The notes beneath the pieces are model-generated. The model was not told the DNA's origin, ran no database searches, and worked only from the letters and a program-made list of their open reading frames with translations. The position numbers were made by a program, and so were the translations under genes. This document shows positions 1 to 9,318 of a stretch of DNA of 64,000 bases, piece after piece (position 1 is the stretch's first letter; each line of letters begins with the position of its first letter). The DNA is taken from contig OX465281.1 of assembly GCA_949987705.1 (NCBI GenBank), forward strand, positions 193,985,112 through 194,049,111, given 5' to 3'. Source of the stretch: Thereva unica (lineage: Eukaryota; Arthropoda; Insecta; Diptera; Therevidae).

Positions 1-965
1 TGATCCCTGGATTTACTCTCGTGATGTTCATGCTTGCAGTTTGATGGGTTGTTGACAGCTTCTAACGTCCTGAATCTCGTTTCGAGGAAAGTACGCAGTT
101 GTGGCCATGTCGGAATGGTTTGCCTTGACTTAGTACTCTGGGATTGCTCCCACTGCTCGTGAGTTTCGGTCGGTAGTTTCTGTACAAGCAAATGGATGAG
201 AATAGGGTCCCAATTCTGTGTTGAGATTTTCAGATTCTCAATAGCTGTGAGACATTCGTGGGTCCTTGTCTTCAGCTCCTTGATGCCTTGTGCTGACTCT
301 CGACTTAACTTCGGTTGGCTGAGTAGAATGTCGAGCTGTGTCTTTAATAATGCTCGCTTATTGTCGTAAGTATCAACGAGTAGATTCCATGCAGGTTCAT
401 AGTTGGCATCGCTTACTAATGTATTGCTGAGTAGTCTCAATGCTTCCCCAGATAAATGAGCCTTTAGATATTGGAGTTTTTGAGCACCTGATAATGATGT
501 TTTGTTGTGTATGAGGCTGGTGAACAAGTCCAAGAACGATGGCCATGATGCATAGTCGCCTGCGAATGTGGGTATTGAGATTCGTGGAAGTTTTACCTCG
601 TTGTTATGGTGAGCAATTTGACTATTATTTAGATCTGTTGATGACTGCTCGGCTCTTGGGTCTGCGGCTGGACGGATCTTGAGGTATTCTTCGTTGATTG
701 CGGAATAGGTGTTTATGTAAGTTTCTTCCACTTCTGCGTACCAATCGTCCTTGAAGTATGGATGCTTGTGTTCGGCTTCACTTAGCGTCTTGCTCATTAT
801 TTTCTCTTCGTTATCGCGGAACTTTTTCCAATCGTCATCCAGACCGTCGAGTTTCTTTTGGAAGTATGTTTCCGTTTTTCTACTTGGTCCATCCTTGGAA
901 AAGTTGCGATATGCCTTCTCGATGCGTTCTCGAAGTCGTTTTTGATGATCGAGTAATTCTTCCAT
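1..965 (-). CDS. BEL/Pao retrotransposon gag (partial, runs off window)
   Basis: An uninterrupted frame of about 321 codons starts at the ATG at 963-965 and runs off the left edge. It encodes a Gag-type structural protein of a BEL/Pao LTR retrotransposon. The N-terminal 100 residues are charged and helical. From about residue 124 comes the Pao-type gag core (DUF1759-like): LPRISIPTFAGDY, then SFLDLFTSLIHNK, LSGAQKLQYLKAHLSGEA, then a region with LLVDTYDNKRALLKTQLD and WDPILIHLLVQKLP. The start lies about 40 bp inside the primer binding site, the normal BEL layout. Protease, RT and integrase would lie to the left, outside the window. No stop or frameshift is seen, so this copy may be fairly young. 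The family call is from motif recognition. Confidence 0.85.
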   Translation of the reverse strand, partial: MEELLDHQKRLRERIEKAYRNFSKDGPSRKTETYFQKKLDGLDDDWKKFRDNEEKIMSKTLSEAEHKHPYFKDDWYAEVEETYINTYSAINEEYLKIRPAADPRAEQSSTDLNNSQIAHHNNEVKLPRISIPTFAGDYASWPSFLDLFTSLIHNKTSLSGAQKLQYLKAHLSGEALRLLSNTLVSDANYEPAWNLLVDTYDNKRALLKTQLDILLSQPKLSRESAQGIKELKTRTHECLTAIENLKISTQNWDPILIHLLVQKLPTETHEQWEQSQSTKSRQTIPTWPQLRTFLETRFRTLEAVNNPSNCKHEHHESKSRD

Positions 966-1004
966 GTTTCTGAATTGCGGCTTGAGTTATCTTATTGAAT
1001 CACT

Positions 1005-1022
1005 ATCCGGCTCGAAGGACCA
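1005..1022 (-). promoter_or_regulatory. Primer binding site, complementary to tRNA-Tyr 3' end
   Basis: On the minus strand the 18 bases TGGTCCTTCGAGCCGGAT follow the LTR directly. They are complementary to a tRNA 3' end reading ATCCGGCTCGAAGGACCA, which matches the T-arm and acceptor end of insect tRNA-Tyr plus CCA as I remember it. This is the expected minus-strand DNA primer site of a BEL/Pao element. It fixes the orientation and the inner LTR edge. Confidence 0.8.
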
Positions 1023-1023
1023 A

Positions 1024-1979
1024 TGTTCAGAATTAGCAATTTAATTTCTGACTCAATAAAAAGGTGCCGGAAGGGTGTGATTCAATAAAAGATAACTTTT
1101 TCCAATAACCAAATTACTATTTATTTTCAATTAATTATTAGATTTTCGCACATATAAATTCAATAAAAATTCAACAAATTGCCAAAATAATTCAATTCAA
1201 TCTTTAATTTGTTATTTATTACTTGAAATTTCGTATTTGTTTTGTAAATAAAAATTACCAAAATATTGCTTGCTCTGGTAACTTAAATGAATAACGCCAC
1301 CTATCTGTCAGCGTGATGATTGATGTTTCGACTGATGTGTTCTGCAATTAGAACAGCCAGTAATAACCTTTGTGTTGCTGCACTCTGGTTTCGTTTCTTG
1401 TGAATCGCTTGGGATTTGCTTGCTGCTTGCTGCCTGGGTACTGCTTGCTGCCCTGGTTTCTGCTTGCTGCCCTGGTGGCTGCTTGTTGGACTGCTTTGCC
1501 TTGTTTCTTCGCAAATTCGTCCCTCTGTGGTTGGTTAGAGTAACTGCTGAAATCAACTTTGATGATTAAGTTACTGCTGCAGTAAAGACTTCAAGACTGT
1601 CTTTAATTCGGGCTTTACTAGGAAAAGACCTCAATTCTGTCTTTTCAGAATGCTAAGTTCGATACTTGAGCAGATTCTTTTTGCTGGGGAAAGACCTCAA
1701 TTCTGTCTTTCCAGAATGCTAAGTTCGATACTTGAGCAGATTCTTTTTGCTGGGGAAAGACCTCAATTCTGTCTTTCCAGAATGCCAAGTTCAATACTTG
1801 AGCAGATTCTTTGAAATTGCTTTATTGTTAAAATCTCAATACCGATTTTATCTTCTAGTTCAAGACTCTAGAAAGATTAAAAGCAATCTGATTTAACGCC
1901 GTCTGTGCGTCGGTATTTATTACTACTCGAACAATAGCTGCGGCTATCCTTTGGCAGGGGGCTTCGTTCTCGAAGTACA
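1024..1979 (-). mobile_element. Putative 5' LTR of the BEL/Pao element
   Basis: The inner edge, next to the primer site, ends CTGAACA on the minus strand. A candidate outer edge begins TGTACTTCGAGAACG, which gives a TGT...ACA-bounded LTR of about 956 bp. A TATA-like AATAAATACC lies about 65 bp inside the outer edge. The outer edge is a guess, because the second LTR and the target duplication are outside the window. It contains a threefold 66-bp repeat. Confidence 0.5.
1621..1815. repeat. Threefold 66-bp tandem repeat inside the LTR
   Basis: Three head-to-tail units of about 66-67 bp start near 1621, 1688 and 1754. Each contains AAGACCTCAATTCTGTCTTT and TACTTGAGCAGATTCTTT. Units differ at a few bases and the last diverges at its end. 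Such repeats in LTRs are often enhancer or polyadenylation modules, but that role is inferred. Confidence 0.85.
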
Positions 1980-2071
1980 TAATTTCGGGTTTATGTACTA
2001 GATCTGCGTGCGATGTCCGATCAGCTGTTCTTGTTTATCTTACGGCTGTCAAATGGAGTTTTCCTGTTTGG

Positions 2072-2403
2072 GTAAGTATTGCATTTGGATTTTAAGTTTA
2101 TTTACTAATTTTAGTTTATATTTTCAGGTTTTAGTGGGGGAATGGATTAGGAGGAGCCTGCGATCACTCCATTGGGGTTGCCAGGTGAGTATTTTTTTGG
2201 AACTTATTTGCAATTTTTAGTGATCTGTTTTTTGTTTACAGACTGTCGATTTGCCGACGGCATTTTGACATCTTCATTAAATGGATTTTCTGGTGGTTTT
2301 TTCTTGTTGGTTTTTTGTCGTTTTGGATTGTTTTCAACGTTTAAAAAAGGTAAGTACTAGTAGATTTAATATTTATATTTAACTAATTCTTTTCTATTTC
2401 CAG
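2072..2403 (+). other. Three consecutive consensus mini-introns
   Basis: Three GT-AG segments of fly-intron size lie in a row: 2072-2127 (GTAAGT to TTTTCAG, 56 bp), 2185-2241 (GTGAGT to TTTACAG, 57 bp) and 2350-2403 (GTAAGT to TTTCCAG, 54 bp). They separate exon-like pieces of 57 and 108 bp. Another good acceptor (TTTTTCAG) ends at 2578. Joining the first exons gives early stops in the frames I checked, so this looks like a spliced leader or non-coding RNA and not a CDS. It may be the 5' part of a transposon transcript or a host exon cluster. I do not recognise it. Confidence 0.45.
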
Positions 2404-2619
2404 GTATAAATTCGTTGTTGTTGTTTTTTTTGTAGTGCTGTCTTCTTCCGTGTATGTTTTGTTTTTGTGATTTTGTGTATTCATGTAGTTTTGTTTATTT
2501 ATTTAATAAAATTAAAAGATATTGTGAAATTTGGTATTTTATTTATCGATCCCTTGTTCCTTGGTTTTTATTTTTCAGTGTCGCCGGAACACTGGTTATT
2601 CGCTGATATCTTGCCGACT

Positions 2620-2922
2620 AGCTTGCGATGTAATCTAATTAAAATTTTGCTGTTGCCCCACTTTACTCACGGTTAAATAATTTTTCCTAAATTGGATTGC
2701 CTGTGTGGCAAAAAGCTTGAGATCGCGTACAATGATTGCATTCGATTTGCTTATAAGCTAAGACGATTTGATCACATCGCTCAATATCGTTTCAGTATCT
2801 TGAATTGCTCTTTAACAAATCATCTAGTTAAGAATGACCTACTCTTTTTTTATAAAGTTCTTAATAGCGGCGAACCAGCCTACCTCAGAGAATTCATTAA
2901 GCTATTCCGAAGTACAAAACAT
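2620..2922 (+). pseudogene. CR1-like reverse transcriptase relic, part 1
   Basis: Translation resembles the region after the palm in CR1/jockey-superfamily RTs: LIKILLLPHFTHG, then after a stop IIFPKL, then CGKKLEIAYNDCIRFAYKLRRFDHIAQYRF and FFYKVLNSGEPAYLREF. The pattern of a thumb followed by a CIRF.gLRkfDHi block is typical. A stop after HFTHG and the lack of upstream RT show that it is a 5'-truncated decayed copy. The rest of the same protein reappears at 4378-4533, so the 2923-4374 segment is an insertion. Confidence 0.7.
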
Positions 2923-3299
2923 AAAAAAAAATTTTAAAAACCGACTTCAGAAAAAAACCCGCGATGCACAAAAAAGGATGAAATAATTGTTTGTTATTCT
3001 TAACAACATCAATCCAATAAGAATGGATCTAGAAAGAAGAATCACTTTTGAAGACGGTGCTAACACATGTGGGTGATATATTAAGGGCATAAGCCTAACA
3101 AAGAAATGTAAACAATTTCCGAAGCAAGAGTTAGTGCAATCAAAGTCAACTACTACCTGGCACCGTCTTCAAAAGTGATTCTTCTTTCTAGATCCATTCT
3201 TATTGGATTGATGTTGTTAAGAATAACAAACAATTATTTCATCCTTTTTTGTGCATCGCGGGTTTTTTTCTGAAGTCGGTTTTTAAAATTTTTTTTTTT
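2923..3299. repeat. Near-perfect inverted repeat with 138-140 bp arms (hairpin)
   Basis: The left arm 2923-3060 is the reverse complement of the right arm 3160-3299 with no mismatch I can find outside the terminal T-run length. The loop is 99 bp (3061-3159). The outer part of each arm is the AACCGACTTC terminus, so the element's left end is present twice in inverted orientation. Arms this similar imply a young duplication or ongoing gene conversion. Confidence 0.95.
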
Positions 3300-3862
3300 A
3301 TTTCGTGCTTTTTAGTCCATTCATTTTTTAATATTGCCTGTCAGTGCAAGGAGCCTACGTTTTTACGACGCCACATAGCGAAGTGTATTCTACTTGTCAC
3401 ACCTTTTCATTTGATACCCATGTCTGGGGTCGGGGAGCGCAATTGCAAAATTTGATTGCAGATTGTATTGTCATGCGAACTATACGTATGTGCAAAATTT
3501 GCAGTTGATCGGTTATATGGAACTGGGTCAAAATCAAGTTGCAAGATTTGTTTACACTATACACACATACAGATCAAGATAATATAAGGCATATAAAAAG
3601 TTAAGTTGCCATTGATATCGGGGAAATTAAATGTAAACAATAAACTTCTTTGATTCTTCATCCACGTCATGGTATATTTATTTATTCGATATAAACAATA
3701 GTTTTTTGAGCTGCAAATTTCGCCATAATTTCGTTCTTATCGGCTTTTGTTCTGGAAGCAAATTTACAGACGCATTCACGTCGAAAACTTGTTTAATATG
3801 GAACAAAATTCCCCGAAGGAAATTATAAAATAATTATTTTGTCGATATATAGAAAAAAAAAA

Positions 3863-3965
3863 GCACCGCGAGCCCTTGGGATCGATCTCGCACCCCACAG
3901 ATCCCACAGACAAGAATACATGTCTCTAGCCCTTTGTGCTATGTCAAGTGCTATCGGCCGCTGAC
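3863..3965 (-). repeat. tRNA-like segment with B-box-like motif and T-run
   Basis: Read on the minus strand it has an A-box-like stretch, then GTGCGAGATCGATCCC resembling a B box, and ends GCTCGCGGTGC followed by at least ten T residues, a Pol III-type terminator. Arms do not pair into a good cloverleaf. It is best seen as a tRNA-derived SINE head or decayed tRNA, not a working tRNA gene. Confidence 0.45.
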
Positions 3966-4018
3966 CAATATGTTAATAAATCGTTTCAGAAAAAAGAAAA
4001 AGAGAAAAAGAAAAAAAC

Positions 4019-4093
4019 CGGCTGCCCCGACCGGAATCGAACGTGCAACGCTGAATTGAGGATCCGACGCTCTACCCACTCCGCCATCGGCTT
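4019..4093 (-). repeat. Second tRNA-like segment with A box, B box and T-run
   Basis: On the minus strand it reads GCCGATGGCGGAGTGGGTAG (A-box region) and later ACGTTCGATTCCG (B box), and ends GGGGCAGCCGG followed by a run of Ts. The T-stem and acceptor stem do not pair well, so it is a tRNA-derived sequence and not a functional tRNA. It lies just upstream, in transcription order, of the tRNA-like segment at 3863-3965. Confidence 0.5.
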
Positions 4094-4377
4094 GCTACCA
4101 GATTTACAACAATAAAGTAATTTGTTCGGTGCCCATGAAATGTTTAGGTTGAACTTTAACAGGTTGAATTTTAACAGTTTTTTCTGCCTAACTTCGAACT
4201 CCGTTATCAGAATTTAGAAAAAATTTAACGGGACCACCGTGGGAAGCTCCCCCTTCAAATGAACCAAAAAAAAAGCAAAAAAGTTATTGGGTTACAAAGT
4301 TATGCGTGAACAGGACCACAAAATACCTACACGTCGAATTGAGTAACCTCCTCTTTTTTTGAAGTCGGTTAAAAATG

Positions 4378-4535
4378 ATAGCACTTCCGAAATTCAACTT
4401 CAAAGTTCTCGAAAGTTCTTACTTCGTTCATATTGGGAGAATATGGAATTCCTTGCCCCAAATAATCCAATCAGCTGCTTCCGCTAACGGATTCAGAAAA
4501 TTTATTACTACTCACTTCTCCGAAGTCTAGCATCT
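4378..4535 (+). pseudogene. CR1-like reverse transcriptase relic, part 2 (C-terminus)
   Basis: The frame reads LPKFNFKVLESSYFVHIGRI, then WNSLPQIIQSAASANGFRKF and ITTHF before a stop. WNSLP followed by a short amphipathic tail is the usual C-terminus of CR1/L2/jockey RT proteins. It continues part 1 across the inserted 2923-4374 element. An AT-rich stretch follows that is probably the 3' UTR. Confidence 0.7.
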
Positions 4536-4656
4536 GCCCACTTATCCACACATCACATGCCTTTGTTTTGCTTTTTTATATAATTTTTATCATTTTAATG
4601 AGTTTCTTACTTTATTCTTCTTCTTTCTGTTTTTCCGTTTTATTTTTCTAATTTTT

Positions 4657-5364
4657 AACTTCCCAGTATAGGAAGTTATTGTAATCGGTCCGAAAATCGA
4701 AATCGAAAATTTCAACGTATTTTCATCTTTCAAGGTCCCAGGAGCATTTTAAGCAAAAAATTGAGAGGAAGTATGTGTGTGAGTGTGTGTATGTGCGTAC
4801 GGATGTGGTCATTTTTTCCTGCACGATATCGCGCGAACCAAAACTGATATCGACTTCGTTGAGGTGTTGTTCGAAGCGTATTAACCGAAATATGATCTGA
4901 AAAGATTTTCATGAAATTCGGTCCAACCGTTTTTTTGTTTGAGCAGCGTAAGTAGTTTTTGTACCTGCACGATATGGCCCGAACCACAAAAGATGTTGAC
5001 TTACTTGAGGTGCCGTTCGAAGCGTATTAGCGACAATATAATCTGAAAATATTTTTATAATATTCGGTCCAGCGGTTTTTGGTTTAACTGACTTAAGTGA
5101 TTTTTGTACCTGCACGATACCGCGCGAACTAAAAACTATATCGACTTCATTGAGGTGCCGAAAAACATTAATACATCAATTTTGTATACATTTTCGTCAT
5201 CCTAATCTTGTAAGTGCGCACATTAAGTTTGACATTTAAGCGAAAATATTGATAAACAATTGTGACAAATTCTCGGTATAATGCATATATTCTATATTGC
5301 CTATTGTTCATTTATTATTAAAATATCCAATCATAATATTCAATATCCATCATACTGGGAAGTT
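4657..5364. mobile_element. Nested TIR element with a 146-bp tandem repeat
   Basis: The ends AACTTCCCAGTAT (4657-4669) and ATACTGGGAAGTT (5352-5364) are exact inverted repeats of 13 bp. A stretch GGTCCGAAA after the left end has a counterpart GGACCGAAA beyond the right end, so the right border may extend somewhat. Inside, a 145-146 bp unit starting CCTGCACGATA recurs at 4818, 4964 and 5109, each with GAACCAAAA- or GAACTAAAA-type continuations. No ORF with a recognisable transposase is present. The element sits in the presumed 3' UTR of the CR1-like relic. Confidence 0.55.
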
Positions 5365-5578
5365 GATCGTGTGGACCGAAAGGGTCGAACCCACATCCCA
5401 ACTAGTTTTTTATTTATTTTATTTATTCTTTCTAATTTTTTATTCATTTCTTATGTGCTTTATTGTAATGTAGTCTCCAGTAATATTTAGCTTCATTATT
5501 AACACTGTTTGATTTTGTATTCATGCCTATAGTAGAATAGTGTACTATTTGTAAGACTCTGTCTTTGTACATAAATTG

Positions 5579-6655
5579 TCTATTACTTATTATATATATA
5601 TTAATAAAAGAAAGTGTGTGTCTGTAAGTCTGAGTGTCTGCTTGTGCGTACCGTCACGCATTGTAGCCAAACTAAAAGAGATAGAAATCTGAAATTTTTT
5701 TTGTAGATGCATGGATACCCCAGAAGGTGGAACGTGAACGTTTTTCGCTATTTCGATTAGTTTTTTTTTAATTAATTAATTAGTACGATTTGTCACCATT
5801 TTTTACGCTCTACGCCTGGTATCTCGGCTAATGTATATCGTAGAACATTATTAATGCCACCAATTGAAAGATTAGACAATTCTGGTTTAAAATTATTTGT
5901 TTCTAATCTCAGAAAGGCGATTTTTCGAAATTCATCCCCTAAGGGGGTGAAATGGGGTTTACCCAAACCGCTGGAGCTATAGGGCTGAAATTTTGACAGT
6001 GCATCCCAATAATGACGTGAACATCCACTAACAAGCGATTTTGCGAAATTCAACCCATAAGGGGGTGAAATGGGGTCAACCCAAAACCGCTGGAGCTATA
6101 GGGCTGAAATTTTGACAGTGAATCCCAATAATGACGTGAACATCCACTAACAAGCGATTTTTCGAAATTCGTTCCCCAAAGGGGGAAATGGGGTTTACCC
6201 AAACCGCCTGAGCTATAGGGCTGAAATTTTGACAGTGCATCCCTATAATGACGTGGACATCCACTAAGAAGCGATTTTTCGAAATTCATCCCATAAGGGG
6301 GTGAAATGGTGTCAACCCAAAACCGCTGGAGCTATAGGGCTGAAATTTTGACAGTGCATCCCTATAATCACGTGGAAATGAATGACTCAAAATTCACTTT
6401 ATTTAGGATTCCTTTGTCACTTCTCTTGATGACATATACACACCAATCTCTGCTTCAAAACTTGCAGATTTGTTGAGCAGAGGTGATATACGCAGCAATT
6501 TGTTTACCATGTTTATTAAAAAAATGCTCTATAATAAACCTTTTTTAGGGATAATAACAAGTGACTTTTTTGTTTGCTTTTTTTCAAGAAAAACAGTGCA
6601 CATAATAAACAGTTTTTATTTAAAAGCGTTGCACGGCACGCGGGTTTTATGCTAG
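5579..6655 (+). mobile_element. Helitron-like non-autonomous element
   Basis: The proposed 5' end starts TC in an AT-rich run, then AGAAAGTGTGTGTCTGTAAG, typical of insect Helitron 5' ends. The 3' end has an imperfect hairpin GCGTTGCACGGCACGC (6626-6641), ten bases, then CTAG followed by T, the standard Helitron terminus. The base before the 5' TC is G, not the expected A, so the left border is less sure. It carries four tandem 118-bp units and no Rep/helicase. Confidence 0.6.
5917..6385. repeat. Four tandem units of about 118 bp
   Basis: Units start at 5917, 6035, 6154 and 6271 with GCGATTTTTCGAAATTC (one has TTTTGCG). Each contains a CCGCTGGAGCTATAGGGCTG block (CCGCCTGAG in one) and ATTTTGACAGTG. 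The spacing is regular at 117-119 bp. ORFs crossing this array are repeat artefacts. Confidence 0.95.
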
Positions 6656-6959
6656 TCTATAAATAAATATCAATATCAATATATTAAAAATTATTTTTGG
6701 AGCTCCACCTTTTTTTAATCGCATTATATGCAAACGTATACCCGTCGGGGAGTGCGTGTATGTGGTGTACGGCACCGAAGTGTCCTGCAACGAGACTTCT
6801 GATGGCCGAGAACTGTGTTTTCTAATTGAAGAAACATTCCATCACTTTTGGACCTCGCCCGATATAAGGCCTAATTTTATTTTTACTTGGGTAAATACAA
6901 GAGAACATCAAGCCCCCTCGTGGGCCATGCTCTCAGTAACAGGGGATACTCCTGTTGTT

Positions 6960-7440
6960 GCCGTTCTTTGAACCCTTTCCAACTTTATAACATGATAGGT
7001 ACTGCTAAGCGCTGACCACCAAACTAGAGAACCATATACGTGAGAATTTGCTTTCGGCTGCTGCGTGCATCCCCAGGATCATCTTTGGCTTAAGACCCTA
7101 TTTCTTGCCGACGGTCTTTTTACATACGTAGAAGGCTAGGCATGATTCCTTTAACCTTTTCTCAATGTTGGACTTCCAGTTGAGTTTTAGATCCAATTTT
7201 ACACCTGCCAATTTAACCCTGAACTTTAAAGTGAGGGTTTGCCTGGGTGGTGATCAAGGAGTCAATTTTTGTTTTCTCCGTGAATAGAATTAATTAATTT
7301 TTTCCCCGGCTTGACTACCAGACTCCATTTTGTTCCCCAGCTGCCAACTTTGTTTAGCCATCCTTGCCTAATTTCACTAAACACGGTGCGAAACATTCCT
7401 GACACCATTATCACTAGGTCAGCAGCGTATGCTTAGGTCC
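6960..7440 (-). pseudogene. R1/LOA-like reverse transcriptase relic
   Basis: The minus strand shows broken pieces of an R1-type RT: TYAADLVIMVSGMF (a damaged YADD box), LNKVGSWGTKWSLVV, PSLRKG-like debris, then LTYMVLWFGGQ, matching the later block LTYG.lVWW. Several stops and frameshifts separate them. It is colinear with the better preserved copy at 12000-14148. The catalytic YADD has become YAAD. Confidence 0.55.
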
Positions 7441-9318
7441 GCTTCTGTCACCTGTATTTACAAAATACTTTTCAAATTAAATGCATTTGCTCTCATTGCG
7501 AAATACTAAAGAATTGTCGAGTGTATTAAAATTTAAATGCACGTGGAAAGTTCATATGGGTGGAAATTTCAACAGCTGCAATTCCAGATGCATCAGTAGT
7601 ACAAAATATTATTTTTAGATATACTTTTCTATGCCATTTTAATAAAACGATTGTTACGTAAAAACACTTTTTATATTTCATCACATTTTTATTTTTATTA
7701 TCTTCTTTTTATTTGCGCAAATTTTCCAACTGCACCTTCCGCCTGAGTGTTATTCAAAAAATATTCCTTACAACTACACTCAACATCCCTTTAAGACTTT
7801 TCCCGACGAGTTTATTTCCCTGAAAAGAAAAAATTGCCATCCAAAATCCATAAACAGGATATAAATATGCCTAACTTTTGCCTATTTCCAACAATAAATT
7901 TGCCATAAAGTACTTCAGTGATTCATATCCTGTTGTCCATATAGCATCTGTCAGTACATATCCAGTGGATGGGATCAAAACACTATGGACTCCAACATGT
8001 CATCCATTTTATGGTGTCATTTAATGGAAAATTCAAACAGCATTAATCCTCAATAAAAGAGTTCATCTCGGCTGAGTACATCAAATCCAGGAACAGGACC
8101 CTCCAGGACTATCAGACATTTACAGCAGCTTATCCCCAAGTCGTCAGTTCTCTCGTTACTATCAATACAGGATCCAAATCGAAATCCAGAAGCAGTCAGA
8201 GCCCAACTTCGGGGATGTGTGGACTAACAAGTGTAAGGACCTATAAAAATATGGTTATCCCTTCTCGAACTCATAGTCATATTAGCTTGGTCCTGTGTAT
8301 CCTCCTCCTCGGGGCGTCTTTATGTACGAACACGTCGTAATTATCCTCCGGGCACAGTCTGGGTGTTGATAGAAAAACTTTTTTATGGATATATTTGCCT
8401 CGGTTTATTGTTATTGGAAGAAAACAAAAACTCTCTCTCAGCGGCGAGTTTATCTTTTCTGGGTATGGATGTCGAAGGATATCTTTCCCATGCGGGAAGG
8501 AGGCGTGCGATCGCATAGAACCGCTCACCCCCATATGCTAAAGCATGTGTCGATGTGATCTCTTCCGGGGGAACGTAAAGAAAACTCGAGATGAGCTGAA
8601 TCAAAACTTTTCTGTTTTAACGAAGAATCAAAATAACATTAGGCCAACTTTTTCTGGTGGCAAACAATGGCCTTGGTGAGTATATCGTTGCGACATACCC
8701 GGGCCATGACATGGCAAAGGGATATTGTGATATTGTTATGTGGTTGCCTTTGGCACGAGTTACTTTCTGTCTCGGAAGATAAAATGTTGGTTGAGCACCG
8801 AATAAGGACGCTCAAGGAGGAACTTGTTCAAGGATCGCCCCTTAGGAATGCGACTTACAAAGCAAATGAGTGTATAAACACAAGTTTCTTTTTTTTTATT
8901 GCATGAAAATTATGTTCTGTTCTTTAGGGTTATTATGGTGGATTATATCTAAAGCAACTAGAATTATTTAGTTTGCTAGAGTTAAAGAATGAACATAAAT
9001 TTTAACATTATGTGGTATATGGGAATATTTATTGGTAGCATTAAAAGATTTATTGACCCATACATGAACAGAAAATTTATAGTTGTCCCATAGAACTGTT
9101 CATGCTTGATACTAAAGCACAAAACTATTAAGTTAAATATTTTTGCAACAAAGAGGCGTTTTAATGACAAAAATATGCAACAAATGCACGTAGAAAGGGA
9201 ATTCGTAGACCGTAGTTAGCAGTACCATAGAAAAGGTGCGTTGGGCTAAACACGGTTTCTTATCGCTTAAGTACCCATGTATGGACGACATAATACTCTA
9301 TATGGATATGCTCTAGAA
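7441..9318. other. No recognisable feature; two unassigned short ORFs
   Basis: AT-rich DNA with no TIR, LTR or domain that I can identify. The minus-strand frame 8383-8604 (73 codons; contains HALAYGGERFYAIARLLPAW) and the plus frame 8667-8906 (79 codons) are open but match nothing I know. They lack splice or promoter context and are left as uncharacterised. Confidence 0.3.

Larger units (their letters stand above)
2923..4374. mobile_element. Composite DNA element with AACCGACTTC ends, inserted in the CR1-like relic
   Basis: The segment is bounded by TTTTAAAAACCGACTTC on the left and GAAGTCGGTTAAAAA on the right. It separates two halves of one retrotransposon reading frame. It contains a long hairpin (2923-3299), a copy of the repeat also seen at 9.6 and 36.6 kb (about 3370-3560), and two minus-strand tRNA-like segments. 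No transposase is seen, so it would be non-autonomous. I find no clear target duplication. It could also be two nested elements, the hairpin unit inside a larger one sharing the same end. Confidence 0.6.

Noticed and set aside
4019..4093. Functional tRNA gene
   Set aside because: A and B boxes are present but stems do not pair; same for 3863-3965 and 51477-51551.
5793..6289. Minus-strand ORFs of 79-86 codons
   Set aside because: They lie on the 118-bp tandem array and repeat the same peptide (HYWDALSKFQPYSS).
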